64,000 bases of DNA from Allosphingosinicella vermicomposti (GTDB taxonomy: Bacteria > Pseudomonadota > Alphaproteobacteria > Sphingomonadales > Sphingomonadaceae): contig NZ_PXYJ01000001.1 in the NCBI RefSeq assembly GCF_003012815.1, positions 868,001 through 932,000 of the forward strand. The letters are read 5' to 3'. The stretch's first letter is position 1. Every line of letters begins with the position of its first letter. The notes beneath the pieces were generated by a model that saw only the letters and a list, made by a program, of their open reading frames with translations, did not search any database and was not told where the DNA came from. Shown piece after piece: positions 29,440 to 38,804 of this stretch. The position numbers and the translations under genes are program-made.

Positions 29440-30758
29440 ATCGCCTCCCGCCAAGCCGCAAATGCCTCACGCGCCCGCGACGTGTACATCTGCTTTCGAT
29501 CCGCCTTCTTCGTCTTTCCCGCGATCGGCGGGAAGAGCCCGAAATTGACGTTCATCGGCTGATAGCTGTCCGCCTCCGCGCCCCCGGTAATATGGCCGAG
29601 GAGGGCGCCAAAAGCGGTTTCCACGGGCGGGAGAGGGAGGGTTGAGCCCGAAAGCTCCGCCGCAGTAAAGCGTCCGGCAAGAAGTCCAACGGCAGCGGAT
29701 TCCACATAGCCCTCACAACCGGTAATTTGCCCGGCGAAGCGAACGTGGGGGCGGGATTTCAGGCGCAGAGTCTCATCGAGCAGCTGCGGCGAATTGATGA
29801 AGGTGTTGCGGTGAAGCCCGCCCAATCGCGCAAACTCGGCATTCTCAAGGCCTGGGATCGTGCGGAACAGCCGCACCTGCTCGGCATATTTCAATTTGGT
29901 CTGGAAGCCGACCATATTCCACAGCGTGCCAAGCGCATTGTCCTGGCGCAGCTGCACCACGGCATAGGGCCAGCGGCTGGTGCGCGGATCGTCGAGGCCG
30001 ACGGGCTTCATTGGGCCGTGGCGAAGGGTTTCGATGCCGCGCTCGGCCATCACCTCGATCGGCATGCAGCCCTCGAAATAGGGCGTGTCCCTTTCCCACT
30101 CGCGAAATTCGGTTTTCTCGCCGTCGATCAGGCCCTGGACGAAGGCGATATACTGATCCTTGTCCATCGGGCAGTTGATATAGTCCTTCCCTTCACCCTT
30201 GTTCCAGCGGGACTGGAACCAGCAAATGTCCATGTCGATCGTATCCTTGTGCACGATCGGGGCGATGGCATCGAAGAAGGCGAGGGCGTCGCTGCCCGTC
30301 GCGCCGCCAATGGATTCGGCGAGCTTTGCGGCGGTGAGCGGGCCGGTGGCGATAATGACCGGCGTCATAGTGTCGGCGGGGAGGGCGTCCACGCGTTCGC
30401 GGACCAGCTCGACATTCGAATGGTTTGCGACCTTGTCCGTTACTGCGGCCGCGAAACCGTCGCGGTCCACGGCCAGCGCAGAACCTGCGGGCACCTTGTG
30501 CTGATCCGCGCAGGCCATGATGATCGAGCCGAGCTGCCGCATTTCGGCGTGGAGCAGGCCGACCGCATTGTTCTCCGCATCGTCGGAGCGGAAGCTATTC
30601 GAGCAGACGAGTTCGGCGAGGCTGTCCGTGTGATGGGCGGGCGTCGCTTCCACGCCCCGCATTTCGGACAGGCGCACCTTCACGCCCTTTTCCGCCAATT
30701 GCCACGCCGCTTCCGATCCGGCGAGCCCGCCGCCGATGATATGCACCTGATGAGACAT
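29436..30758 (-). CDS. trmFO: Folate-dependent tRNA uracil-54 methyltransferase
   Basis: A 440-residue flavoprotein that makes ribothymidine at position 54 of tRNA using methylenetetrahydrofolate and FAD. The N-terminal FAD site is [20 protein letters not shown]. Family motifs include [43 protein letters not shown] and [15 protein letters not shown]. It is divergent from the DUF488 gene. Confidence 0.96.
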   Translation of the reverse strand: MSHQVHIIGGGLAGSEAAWQLAEKGVKVRLSEMRGVEATPAHHTDSLAELVCSNSFRSDDAENNAVGLLHAEMRQLGSIIMACADQHKVPAGSALAVDRDGFAAAVTDKVANHSNVELVRERVDALPADTMTPVIIATGPLTAAKLAESIGGATGSDALAFFDAIAPIVHKDTIDMDICWFQSRWNKGEGKDYINCPMDKDQYIAFVQGLIDGEKTEFREWERDTPYFEGCMPIEVMAERGIETLRHGPMKPVGLDDPRTSRWPYAVVQLRQDNALGTLWNMVGFQTKLKYAEQVRLFRTIPGLENAEFARLGGLHRNTFINSPQLLDETLRLKSRPHVRFAGQITGCEGYVESAAVGLLAGRFTAAELSGSTLPLPPVETAFGALLGHITGGAEADSYQPMNVNFGLFPPIAGKTKKADRKQMYTSRAREAFAAWREAI

Positions 30759-30826
30759 AGACCTGCGATAGGCGAGGGCCGGAGCCTTGTGAAGGTTCGC
30801 GTGTTAGCTCGCATAAAGGAGCGGCC

Positions 30827-31285
30827 ATGAAAATCTTCACCATCGGCTATGAGGGCGCGACGCAAGCCGAATTCATCGCGACATTGCACGCGGCGGGTGT
30901 GAAGCAGGTGATCGATGTCCGCGCCGTACCGCTGTCGCGCAGGCCCGGCTTTTCAAAGAATATCCTGGCCAATGGCTTGCGCGAGGCCGGGATCGATTAT
31001 GTGAATTTGAAGGCGCTCGGCACCCCCGCCGAAGGGCGCGAAGCGGCGCGAAAAGGCAGGTATGACGTGTTGGAGCGGGTGTACGGCGCTCAGCTCAATA
31101 CGCCCGAGGCAGGCTTGCAGGCGGAGCAGCTCAAGGACCTGGCCGGAGAAAAGCCGTCCGCCTTACTCTGTTTCGAACGTGATCCTGCCGGGTGTCACCG
31201 CACTTTGTTGTGGAAGCATGTGCTGCCGGATGCGCAGGTGGTGGATCTCTACCCGGTCGATAATCTGAAAGGAGCAGGACCATGA
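30827..31285 (+). CDS. DUF488 family protein
   Basis: 152 residues with the family pattern: TIGYEGATQAEFIATLHAAG at the start, then VIDVRAVPLSRRPGFSK, and LLCFERDPAGCHRTLL near the end with a conserved C-H-R. DUF488 proteins have no established function. Its stop overlaps the start of the VOC gene (ATGA), so the two are cotranslated. Confidence 0.9.
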   Translation: MKIFTIGYEGATQAEFIATLHAAGVKQVIDVRAVPLSRRPGFSKNILANGLREAGIDYVNLKALGTPAEGREAARKGRYDVLERVYGAQLNTPEAGLQAEQLKDLAGEKPSALLCFERDPAGCHRTLLWKHVLPDAQVVDLYPVDNLKGAGP

Positions 31286-31671
31286 TCGATCATATCGGGC
31301 TTGCCGTCAGCGACATCGCACGATCCCGGGCCTTTTACGAAGCAGCCCTGGCACCGCTCGGCATCGCACCACTGATGACCTTCGGCGCGGATCAATCGGA
31401 AAGCGGCGGTGCCACCGTGGGCTTCGGAAAGAGCAACGACCCCTTCTTCTGGATCGGCGATAACGAAAGGCCATGGGAGGGCACGCATGTCGCTTTCCGG
31501 GTCGAAACACGGGCGGAAGTGGATGCCTTCCACCGGGCGGCGCTGGACGCCGGTGGGCAGGACAATGGCGCGCCGGGTTTGAGGCCGAAATATGGGCCAA
31601 ACTATTCTGCGGCCTTCGTCCACGATCCCGACGGAATTAATGTCGAAGCGGTTTGCTACGCGACGGAGTAA
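31282..31671 (+). CDS. VOC (glyoxalase/dioxygenase superfamily) protein
   Basis: A 129-residue single VOC domain: MIDHIGLAVSDIARSRAFYE, then FFWIGD, GTHVAFRVETRAEVDAF, and YSAAFVHDPDGINVEAVCY. Likely metal ligands are the first His (residue 4), the His in GTHVAF and the Glu near the end. Substrate unknown. It forms an operon with the DUF488 gene. Confidence 0.9.
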   Translation: MIDHIGLAVSDIARSRAFYEAALAPLGIAPLMTFGADQSESGGATVGFGKSNDPFFWIGDNERPWEGTHVAFRVETRAEVDAFHRAALDAGGQDNGAPGLRPKYGPNYSAAFVHDPDGINVEAVCYATE

Positions 31672-31677
31672 TCCAGC

Positions 31678-31766
31678 CGTCATTGCGAGAAGCGTAAGCG
31701 GCGAAGCAATCCATTCTGCGGCCAAGCCCAGTGCCGCTGGATTGCTTCGCTCCGCTCGCGCGGACA
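31678..31766. repeat. Palindromic repeat, family A, copy 3 (right end truncated)
   Basis: CGTCATTGCGAGAAGCG and GAAGCAATCCA on the left and TGGATTGCTTCGC on the right, but the final GCAATGACG arm is missing. It lies between the VOC gene and the family B repeat. Confidence 0.8.
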
Positions 31767-31782
31767 GCAAATACCCCTACTG

Positions 31783-31858
31783 CCGCTAGGGCTGAGCTTG
31801 TCGAAGCCCGTGTGAACCGTGCCTGGCCCACGTCCTTCGACAGGCTCAGGACTAGCGG
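31783..31858. repeat. Palindromic repeat, family B (CCGCTAG...CTAGCGG), copy 1
   Basis: Left arm CCGCTAGGGCTGAGCTTGTC, right arm GACAGGCTCAGGACTAGCGG, spaced by about 36 bases. It ends 6 bp after the gyrA stop and may act as its terminator. Other copies are at 48641-48810, 54667-54741 and 54905-54980. Confidence 0.85.
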
Positions 31859-31864
31859 ATGTGC

Positions 31865-34591
31865 TTAGGAATCTCCGCCGCCCTCGATTACCGCGTCGCT
31901 CGCCGCCAAGGTCTGGTCCTCGACGTCCACGACGGCTTCTGCCTCGTCCTCGCTCTCCTCGATCCGCGCCGCCGACACGACATGTTCGTTGTCGGCCACG
32001 CGGAAGATGGTGACGCCCTGCGTGTTGCGGCCCGCGATGCGGATGTCGCCGACGGTGGTGCGGATCATCTTCGCCTGATCGGTGACGAGCATCAACTGCT
32101 CGCCATTATGCGCGGGGAAACTCGCCACTACACAGCCGTTGCGCTGGGAGGTTTCGATATTGGTGATGCCCTGGCCGCCGCGGTTGGTGCGGCGATATTC
32201 GAAGGTGGAGGTGCGCTTGCCATAGCCGTTGACGGTCACGGTGAGGAGGAATTCCTCCGCATCCTCGAACTCCTTCATCCGCTCCGGCGACAGGGTCGGC
32301 GCGTTTTCATTCTCCTTCCACGGCGCGGCGCGGAGATAGGCTTCGCGCTCTTCCGTGGTCGCCTGGAAGCCCTTGAGGATGGACAGCGAGATGACCTCGT
32401 CATCGTCCTTCAATGTGATGCCGCGAACGCCGGTGGAGGTGCGGCTTTGAAATTCGCGGACCGCAGTCGCCTCAAAGCGGATGGCGCGGCCGTTCTTGGT
32501 GGCGAGAAGCACGTCGTCATCTTCGGTCAGAAGGGCAACGCCGATCAGGCGATCGGTCGCATCCTCTTCAAAGCGCATGGCGAACTTGCCGTTGGACGGG
32601 ATGTTCGCGAACGCGTCCATGCTGTTGCGGCGCACTCCGCCATGGGCAGTCGCGAAGATAACGTGGAGGTTCTTCCACTCTTCCTCATTCTCCGGCAGCG
32701 GCAGGACAGTCGAGATCGTTTCGCCTTCCGCCAGCGGCAGGAGATTGATCATCGGGCGGCCGCGCGCCTGCGGAGCGCCTTCGGGCAGGCGCCACACCTT
32801 CATGCGGTAAACCTTGCCGTGGGTCGAGAAGAACAGAACCGGCGTGTGCGTCGAGGTGACGAACAGCTTCACGACAGCATCTTCATCCTTCGTCGACATG
32901 CCCGAACGGCCCTTGCCGCCGCGATTTTGCGTACGGAAGGTGTCGAGCGGCGTGCGCTTGATGTAGCCGCCATGGGTGACGGTCACGACCATGTCCTCGC
33001 GCTCGATCAGGTCTTCATCGTCAATGCTGTCACCGGCGGGCGCGATGGTTGTGATGCGCGGCGTCGCGAACTGGCTTTCAACCGCATCGAACTCCTCGCG
33101 CATCACGCCATAAAGCTTCACGCGATCGGCAAGGATGGCGAGCAGTTCGGAAATGGACGCGGCCAGTTCCTTAAGCTCATCGCCAATTTCGTCGCGGCCA
33201 AGCGCGGTGAGGCGATGGAGGCGGAGGTCTAGGATGGCGCGGACCTGGGTCTCGCTCAGCGTATAATTGTCGCCTTCCACCTCATGTTCGACCGCTTCGA
33301 CGAGCGCGATATATTGGGCGATCTCCGCGACCGGCCACTGGCGCGCAAGAAGCGAAGCGCGCGCTTCAGCAGGCGAGGCCGAACCCCGGATAATCCGCAC
33401 CACTTCGTCGAGGTTGGTTACCGCGATGACGAGGCCGAGTAAGATGTGCGCCCGGTCGCGCGCCTTGTTGAGTTCGAACTTCGAACGGCGAGTGATCACC
33501 TCTTCGCGGAATTTGACGAAGGCTTCGATGATGTCGCGCAGGTTCAGCGTTTCCGGGCGGCCGCCGCGAATGGCGAGGATGTTGGCCGGGAAGCTGGACT
33601 GGGCGGGCGTATGGCGCCACAGCTGGTTCAGCACCACCTCCGGTGTCGCATCGCGCTTCAGGTCGATGACGACGCGCACGCCTTCGCGGCTCGATTCGTC
33701 GCGAATGTCGGAAATACCCTCGATCCGCTTTTCCTTCGCCGCTTCGGCGATCTTTTCGACCAATCCCGATTTGCCGACCTGATAGGGAATGGCGGTGAGG
33801 ACAATGGAGCGGCGGTCGCCCCGACCTTCCTCGATCTCGTGGCGGGCGCGCATGATGATCGAACCGCGTCCGGTGTGATAGGCGCTGCGGGCGCCGCCCT
33901 GGCCCAGAATCAGCGGGCCGGTCGGGAAATCGGGGCCGGGGACGATTTCAATCAGTTCATCCACGGTGATCGCGGGATTGTCGATATAGGCCTTACACGC
34001 GGTCAGTACTTCGCCGAGATTGTGCGGCGGAATGTTGGTCGCCATGCCGACCGCGATCCCGCCCGCGCCGTTGACGAGAAGGTTGGGGAAGCGGGCGGGA
34101 AGAACCTGCGGCTCACGCTCCGACGCATCGTAGTTCGGCTGGAAATCGACCGTGTCGCGATCAATGTCTTCGAGAAGCGCATCGGCCACGCGGGCAAGAC
34201 GCGCTTCGGTGTAACGCATCGCGGCGGGCGGATCGGGATCCATGGAACCGAAATTCCCCTGGCCGTCGATCAGCGGCACCCGCATCGACCAATCCTGCGT
34301 CATGCGCGCAAGGGCATCGTAGATGGAGGCGTCACCGTGCGGGTGATATTTACCCATGACGTCACCGACGAGGCGCGCCGACTTGCGATAGGGGCGCCCG
34401 GCGACGAAGCCCGCGTCGTGCGCACCGTAAAGGATGCGGCGGTGCACCGGCTTCAACCCGTCGCGCACGTCCGGAAGGGCGCGGGCGACGATCACCGACA
34501 TGGCATAATCGAGGTAGGAGGTCTTCATCTCCTCGACGATGGAAATCGGGCTGATATCGCTATTTTCGATGGTCGGCGGCGTGCTGGCCAA
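31865..34591 (-). CDS. gyrA: DNA gyrase subunit A
   Basis: A 908-residue type II topoisomerase subunit that cuts and rejoins DNA to add negative supercoils. The catalytic Tyr is residue 127 in MRYTEARL. The N-terminal cleavage domain is followed by the C-terminal six-bladed beta-pinwheel, with the GyrA-box-like [10 protein letters not shown] and later RRTNRGGQG repeat. The start is TTG at 34591 with AGGA upstream. In the quinolone-contact region the sequence is [12 protein letters not shown]: Ala88 stands where E. coli has Ser83, while Asp92 corresponds to Asp87. Confidence 0.97.
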   Translation of the reverse strand: MASTPPTIENSDISPISIVEEMKTSYLDYAMSVIVARALPDVRDGLKPVHRRILYGAHDAGFVAGRPYRKSARLVGDVMGKYHPHGDASIYDALARMTQDWSMRVPLIDGQGNFGSMDPDPPAAMRYTEARLARVADALLEDIDRDTVDFQPNYDASEREPQVLPARFPNLLVNGAGGIAVGMATNIPPHNLGEVLTACKAYIDNPAITVDELIEIVPGPDFPTGPLILGQGGARSAYHTGRGSIIMRARHEIEEGRGDRRSIVLTAIPYQVGKSGLVEKIAEAAKEKRIEGISDIRDESSREGVRVVIDLKRDATPEVVLNQLWRHTPAQSSFPANILAIRGGRPETLNLRDIIEAFVKFREEVITRRSKFELNKARDRAHILLGLVIAVTNLDEVVRIIRGSASPAEARASLLARQWPVAEIAQYIALVEAVEHEVEGDNYTLSETQVRAILDLRLHRLTALGRDEIGDELKELAASISELLAILADRVKLYGVMREEFDAVESQFATPRITTIAPAGDSIDDEDLIEREDMVVTVTHGGYIKRTPLDTFRTQNRGGKGRSGMSTKDEDAVVKLFVTSTHTPVLFFSTHGKVYRMKVWRLPEGAPQARGRPMINLLPLAEGETISTVLPLPENEEEWKNLHVIFATAHGGVRRNSMDAFANIPSNGKFAMRFEEDATDRLIGVALLTEDDDVLLATKNGRAIRFEATAVREFQSRTSTGVRGITLKDDDEVISLSILKGFQATTEEREAYLRAAPWKENENAPTLSPERMKEFEDAEEFLLTVTVNGYGKRTSTFEYRRTNRGGQGITNIETSQRNGCVVASFPAHNGEQLMLVTDQAKMIRTTVGDIRIAGRNTQGVTIFRVADNEHVVSAARIEESEDEAEAVVDVEDQTLAASDAVIEGGGDS

Positions 34592-34684
34592 TGTAATCGT
34601 CCTGACAGTTGAATCGTGCCGGAGCGATCAAGATTGCCGCCCCTTGAAGCGGTGTTAGCGGATGCGCTTGCCCAAGGCCACCCC

Positions 34685-34706
34685 CGCGCGCGTACGCGCG
34701 CGTGCA
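34685..34706. other. Alternating purine-pyrimidine palindrome upstream of gyrA
   Basis: An 18-bp perfect palindrome (CGCGCGCGT/ACGCGCGCG, 34685-34702) inside 22 bases of unbroken pyrimidine-purine alternation. Such DNA easily adopts the Z form or a cruciform under negative supercoiling. It lies 94 bp before the gyrA start and just after the yaaA stop. Confidence 0.6.
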
Positions 34707-34710
34707 GGCT

Positions 34711-35466
34711 TTAGCGGCGTGTGAAGCGCCAGCGCGTCTCGTCCGACCCATCCGGATCGAAGGCATAGCCGTCGCTGTCGAACCCCTTCAGTGCCTCGGC
34801 ATCGGTCAAGCGGTGCTCGCAAATATAGCGGGCGACCATGCCGCGCGCCCGCTTGGCAGCGAAGGTGTTGAAGCGAAGGCCGTTCGGCCCTTCCTCCCGG
34901 AAGTCGATTTCGATGACTGGAGTGTCCTTGGGCAGGCGGTCGTGCACCACGGCCCAATATTCCTTGCTGGCGACGTTGATGATGGGTCCGCCGCCGGACT
35001 CCTCGAGCGCTGAGGCAAGGGCATCCGCCACGCGCGTTCCCCAATAGCCGTATAGATTGCCCCCCGCTGGCGCCCACCGCGTGCCCATCTCCAACCGGTA
35101 GGGCCGGATCGCATCCAGCGGGCGGAGCAGGCCATAAAGACCCGACAGGATCCGAAGGTGATCCTGCGCGAAGGTGACGGCCGCTTCGTCCAGGCTCTGA
35201 ACCTCGAAGCCCGCATAAACGTCGCCCGCAAAGGCATAGATTGCCGGGCGTTCAGGTTGATCCTCAAAAGTGCGGAACCGCTCGACATTCAGTTCGGCAA
35301 GTTTGTCGGAAATGTGCATGAGCTCGCCCAGTTTCTTCTTTGACAGGCGGGCGGCCGATTTGGCGATCCGCTCGGCGTCCGGACGGAAGGCAGGCTGGGT
35401 CGCGGCAACGGCAGGAATATCGCTCTGATAATCGAGCGTCTTGGCGGGCGAGATCACGGCAAGCAT
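34711..35466 (-). CDS. yaaA: Peroxide stress protein YaaA
   Basis: A 251-residue DUF328/UPF0246 protein; in E. coli YaaA lowers free iron during peroxide stress. Family motifs: MLAVISPAKTLDYQS at the start, LMHISDKLAELNVERF, YAFAGDVYAGFEV, GLYGLLRPLDAIRPYRLEMG, and a C-terminal DGYAFDP. ATG 35466 is preferred because the family starts at MLAVISPAKTL; a TTG 15 bases earlier lacks support. Confidence 0.93.
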   Translation of the reverse strand: MLAVISPAKTLDYQSDIPAVAATQPAFRPDAERIAKSAARLSKKKLGELMHISDKLAELNVERFRTFEDQPERPAIYAFAGDVYAGFEVQSLDEAAVTFAQDHLRILSGLYGLLRPLDAIRPYRLEMGTRWAPAGGNLYGYWGTRVADALASALEESGGGPIINVASKEYWAVVHDRLPKDTPVIEIDFREEGPNGLRFNTFAAKRARGMVARYICEHRLTDAEALKGFDSDGYAFDPDGSDETRWRFTRR

Positions 35467-35640
35467 GAGAGCGCGGTACAAAGCGGGGAGGGCGAGGTCA
35501 ATTCGGCCCGTCCGTCGGCGCGAAAATGCGGTTCAACGCGGGTTCACGTGCAAAAACTAGAAAGCGTCATGAAAAGGCACTAAGCCCGCTATTCTTCGTT
35601 CAACACGGCTCGCCCGCTGGTGGGCCGCAGGAGGCAGTCT

Positions 35641-36879
35641 GTGACGTCTATTTCGAAATTCACACTTGGTCTTGCCATTCTTCTTGGCGGCACGTCCGCC
35701 GTTGCCGTCGCAGCACAACAGCAGGCTGCACAGGCCGCCGCGCCCGCGAAGGAATATAAGCTCAGCAAGGAAGAGCGCGCCGGCATCGGCCCGCTTCAGG
35801 AAGCTGTGAACGCGAAGAACACCGCTGCCGCAACCGCCGCGCTTCCGGCCGCCCAGGTCTCGGCCAAGGGCGCCGACGCGCAATATATTCTCGGCCAGCT
35901 GATGCTGAAGCTCGGCCTCGACAGCCAGAATGTCGCTCTCCAGCGTCAGGCGATCGATGTGCTTCTCGCAACAGCGACGACGCCGGAAAAGGATATCGCG
36001 ATCCTTCAGCTCAATAAGGCCGCGCTGGCCGCCAATGCCGGCGATGCCAAGGCGGCGGAAGAAGCGATGACGCGCGCCGCCCAACTGGCGCCCAACGATC
36101 CGCAGGTCATTATCTCGCTCGCCGAGGCAAAGGTTGCCGCGAAGAAGCCGGGTGAGGCCGTCGATCTCATCACAAAGGCGATCGATCTGAAGAAGGCTGC
36201 GGGCCAGCCGGTGCTGGAGAGCTGGTACAAGCGCGCTCTGTCGCTTGCTCTCCAGAACAAGATGGCGCCGCAGAGCATCGCCCTCAGCAAGTCGCTTGTC
36301 GCGGCTTACCCGAACCAGACCAACTGGCGCGACGCCCTCTTGATCTACCGCGATAACACGCAGCTCGACGAAGCGACGCAGCTTGACGTGATGCGCCTGA
36401 TGCGCGCTGCCAAGGCGCTGAACGGAGAGCGCGATTATTACCGCTTCGCGCATGAACTGCGCAGTGGCGGCTTCCCGGCCGAAAGCAAAGCGGTGCTCGA
36501 CGAAGGCATCGCGGCCAAGTTCGTGGATGCCAGCAAGTCGCCTTTCAAGGAATTGATCGCGGCCAATGCCGGCCAGATCCGTGGCGACCGGGACGGCTTG
36601 GCCGCCGCCGAAACCAAGGCGAAAGCGGCAGCGGACAGCAAGCTCGCCACTACAACGGCCGACGCCTATTTCGGCTATGGTGAATATGCCAAGGCTGCCG
36701 AATTGTACCGCGTCGCGCTTCAAAAGGGCGGCGATGCCAACATGCTCAACACCCGCCTCGGCGCAGCGCTCGCTCTTGGCGGGCAGAAGGCGGAGGCAGA
36801 GGCAGCGCTCAAGACAGTTCAGGGCTCGCGCGCCGACCTCGCGGTCTTCTGGATGGCTTGGCTCGCCAATCGCGGCTGA
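35641..36879 (+). CDS. Exported TPR-repeat protein of unknown function
   Basis: A 412-residue protein with a GTG start at 35641, preceded by AGGAGG. The signal peptide is about MTSISKFTLGLAILLGGTSAVAVA. The rest is alpha-helical and Ala-rich with several tetratricopeptide-like units (for example AKAAEEAMTRAAQLAPNDPQ, GEAVDLITKAIDLKKAAG, and YAKAAELYRVALQKGGDANM). It is probably a periplasmic scaffold. A terminator follows directly. Confidence 0.75.
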   Translation: MTSISKFTLGLAILLGGTSAVAVAAQQQAAQAAAPAKEYKLSKEERAGIGPLQEAVNAKNTAAATAALPAAQVSAKGADAQYILGQLMLKLGLDSQNVALQRQAIDVLLATATTPEKDIAILQLNKAALAANAGDAKAAEEAMTRAAQLAPNDPQVIISLAEAKVAAKKPGEAVDLITKAIDLKKAAGQPVLESWYKRALSLALQNKMAPQSIALSKSLVAAYPNQTNWRDALLIYRDNTQLDEATQLDVMRLMRAAKALNGERDYYRFAHELRSGGFPAESKAVLDEGIAAKFVDASKSPFKELIAANAGQIRGDRDGLAAAETKAKAAADSKLATTTADAYFGYGEYAKAAELYRVALQKGGDANMLNTRLGAALALGGQKAEAEAALKTVQGSRADLAVFWMAWLANRG

Positions 36880-36902
36880 ACCAAGCATCGGGCGAAGGAA
36901 AA

Positions 36903-36929
36903 GGGCGTCGGTTTCGGCGCCCTTTTCTT
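36903..36929 (+). terminator. Rho-independent terminator
   Basis: GGGCGTCG and CGGCGCCC form an 8-bp stem with one G-T pair and a GTTT loop, followed by TTTTCTT. It ends the TPR-protein gene 24 bp after its stop. Confidence 0.8.
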
Positions 36930-36959
36930 ATGCATCCGACACAGGCTTATTCGCGGGAC

Positions 36960-36988
36960 TTGCCAAGGACCGATACGCTCCGTATCGC
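36960..36988 (+). promoter_or_regulatory. Possible tRNA promoter with a small palindrome
   Basis: TTGCCA (36960-36965) and TATCGC (36983-36988) are 17 bases apart, about 12 bp before the tRNA. CGATACG-CTC-CGTATCG (36971-36987) is a 7-bp inverted repeat lying over the -10 region. Confidence 0.35.
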
Positions 36989-37000
36989 CGTCCGCGCTGT

Positions 37001-37075
37001 GGGCCTGTAGCTCAATGGTAGAGCCGGCCGCTCATAACGGCTAGGTTGCGGGTTCGAATCCTGCCGGGCCCACCA
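37001..37075 (+). tRNA. tRNA with CAU anticodon (probably tRNA-Ile2, lysidine-modified; or tRNA-Met)
   Basis: A 75-base cloverleaf: acceptor GGGCCTG/CGGGCCC, D stem GCTC/GAGC, anticodon loop CTCATAA, T arm GCGGG-TTCGAAT-CCTGC, discriminator A and an encoded CCA. The CAU anticodon fits elongator Met or Ile2. C4-G69 and C5-G68 in the acceptor stem are features recognised by TilS in E. coli, which favours Ile2. It is not the initiator, because the first pair is intact and the anticodon stem lacks three G-C pairs. Confidence 0.9.
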
Positions 37076-37100
37076 CAGCCTTGCACGGCAGGCGATATGT

Positions 37101-37178
<78 letters not shown>

Positions 37179-37208
37179 CTTCTAATCTAACAACCGCCCA
37201 CCCCATTT

Positions 37209-37287
37209 CGTCATTCCGGCGAAAGACGGAATCTCGGGACGGAAAAGCACTTTGCGACGTTCACCCCGACTTTCGTCGGGATGATGG
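37209..37287. repeat. Family C repeat (ATTCCGGCGAAAGACGGAAT ... CCCCGACTTTCGTCGGG)
   Basis: Two hairpins: ATTCCGGCGAAAGACGGAAT and CCCCGACTTTCGTCGGGA, framed by CGTC and ATGATGG. It sits between the tRNA genes and the M28 peptidase gene. Confidence 0.75.
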
Positions 37288-37296
37288 TCCAATCGC

Positions 37297-38685
37297 TTAC
37301 TGCTGATCTGCCGCTACGGGCCCGAACTCCACCTTCGCATTCGCCGTGACCGCCAGCATCGTCGTCCAGGCGGCGACATTCTGGCGCAGCTGTTCGGGAT
37401 CCACCTTGTCGAGCGTGTCGTCGGGCGTGTGGTGCAGGTCGAAATAGCGTGTGCCGTCCTGTTGCAGCTCGATCGTCGGAACGCCGCTGGCCGAGAGCGG
37501 GCCGATGTCGGAGCCGCTGGCACGATCGGTAAAGCCCTGCGTGATGCCGAGCGGGGCGAGTAGCGCCCCCAGGTCGCGGACAATCGGCTGCGCCGTCGCA
37601 TTGAGCTTCGAATCGAAACGCCAAATCCGGTCCGCGCCGAAATCGCTCTCGGCGATGACCGCATGGTCCTTGGGATGCTTGCGCAGATAATCGATACCGC
37701 CAAACAGACCGACCTCCTCGGCTCCGAACCAGGCAACCCGGATCGTGCGGAGCGGCTTGTCGCCGCCGTCCATCACCCGCTTTGCCGCGGCGGTCACGAT
37801 GCCGCAGCCCGTCGCGTCATCGATGGCGCCGGTGCCGAGATCCCAGCTGTCGAGGTGGCAGGCGGCGAGCACGACGCCGAGCTTCGGGTCGCGTCCCGGC
37901 ACTTCGGCAATGACGTTGCCGGATTGATGAGTGCCGATGTCGCGCGGCGTGAGGGTGAGCTTCATCGTCACCGGCTTGCCGCGCTTCAAAATGCGCTGGA
38001 GCTGTTCGGCGTCTGGAATAGCAAGCGCGGCGGCCGGGATCGGCGCCACACCATCGGCAAAACGCTGCACGCCGGTATGCGGGTTACGGTGATGATCGGT
38101 GCCGATCGAACGGATGACGATCGCCGCCGCGCCCTTGCGGCTGGCGACAGTCGGGCCCTGGCGCCGGGCGCCGCCGAAATAGCCGTAGCCTGAGCCATCC
38201 TGCGTCGGCACCATGCCGTGGCTGACGAACACGATCTTCCCGCGCACATCAGCATCGCTCGCGGCCTCAAGGTCGGCGAGGCTGTCAAAGCCGATCACCT
38301 CGGCGGTGATACCGTCCATCGGGGTCGCGCCGCTATTGCCAAGCGCCGTCAGCACAAGCTTCTGCGGAAAAGGCGCCACGATCTCCGCCCTCTCTTCACC
38401 GCGTTCCCACACAGGCATGTCGAAGGTTTCGACGCGCACGTTCGAAAAGCCGAGTTTCTTCAGCTTCGATACGGCCCAGTCGCGTGCGCGGGCTTCGGCG
38501 GGGCTGCCCGCGGGGCGCGGGCCGATCTCGGTCGTCAGGCCTTCGGTGATGTCCCATGCCACATCATCCTTCAGCGCTGCATCGCGAAGCTTCTCCACCT
38601 TCGCGGCGTCATATTGCGCAAGGGCCGGCACGGCTGCCGAAAAGAGGAAGGGAAGGGCGGCTGCGGTGGCGAGATGCTTTTTCAT
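37297..38685 (-). CDS. Exported M28-family zinc peptidase
   Basis: A 462-residue protein with the signal peptide MKKHLATAAALPFLFSAAVPALA (start ATG 38685). A PA-type insert (about residues 130-235, with KIVFVSHGMV) precedes the catalytic part. Metal and catalytic residues are in ACHLDSWDLGTGAIDDATG (first His, Asp pair), WFGAEEVGLFGG (Glu pair), SDFGADRIW and a C-terminal YFDLHHTPDDTLDKVD. M28 enzymes are aminopeptidases or carboxypeptidases; this one probably digests peptides in the periplasm. Confidence 0.93.
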   Translation of the reverse strand: MKKHLATAAALPFLFSAAVPALAQYDAAKVEKLRDAALKDDVAWDITEGLTTEIGPRPAGSPAEARARDWAVSKLKKLGFSNVRVETFDMPVWERGEERAEIVAPFPQKLVLTALGNSGATPMDGITAEVIGFDSLADLEAASDADVRGKIVFVSHGMVPTQDGSGYGYFGGARRQGPTVASRKGAAAIVIRSIGTDHHRNPHTGVQRFADGVAPIPAAALAIPDAEQLQRILKRGKPVTMKLTLTPRDIGTHQSGNVIAEVPGRDPKLGVVLAACHLDSWDLGTGAIDDATGCGIVTAAAKRVMDGGDKPLRTIRVAWFGAEEVGLFGGIDYLRKHPKDHAVIAESDFGADRIWRFDSKLNATAQPIVRDLGALLAPLGITQGFTDRASGSDIGPLSASGVPTIELQQDGTRYFDLHHTPDDTLDKVDPEQLRQNVAAWTTMLAVTANAKVEFGPVAADQQ

Positions 38686-38804
38686 GACACCTGCGTATCC
38701 AACAAAATCGGGGAGCGGAAGGGCTTCCTTGCGTTTGCCAATCGACGCCCGACCCACTAGGTAGGCGCGACTTCATTCCCGCTTTATCCGGAGAGAGCGC
38801 CGCC

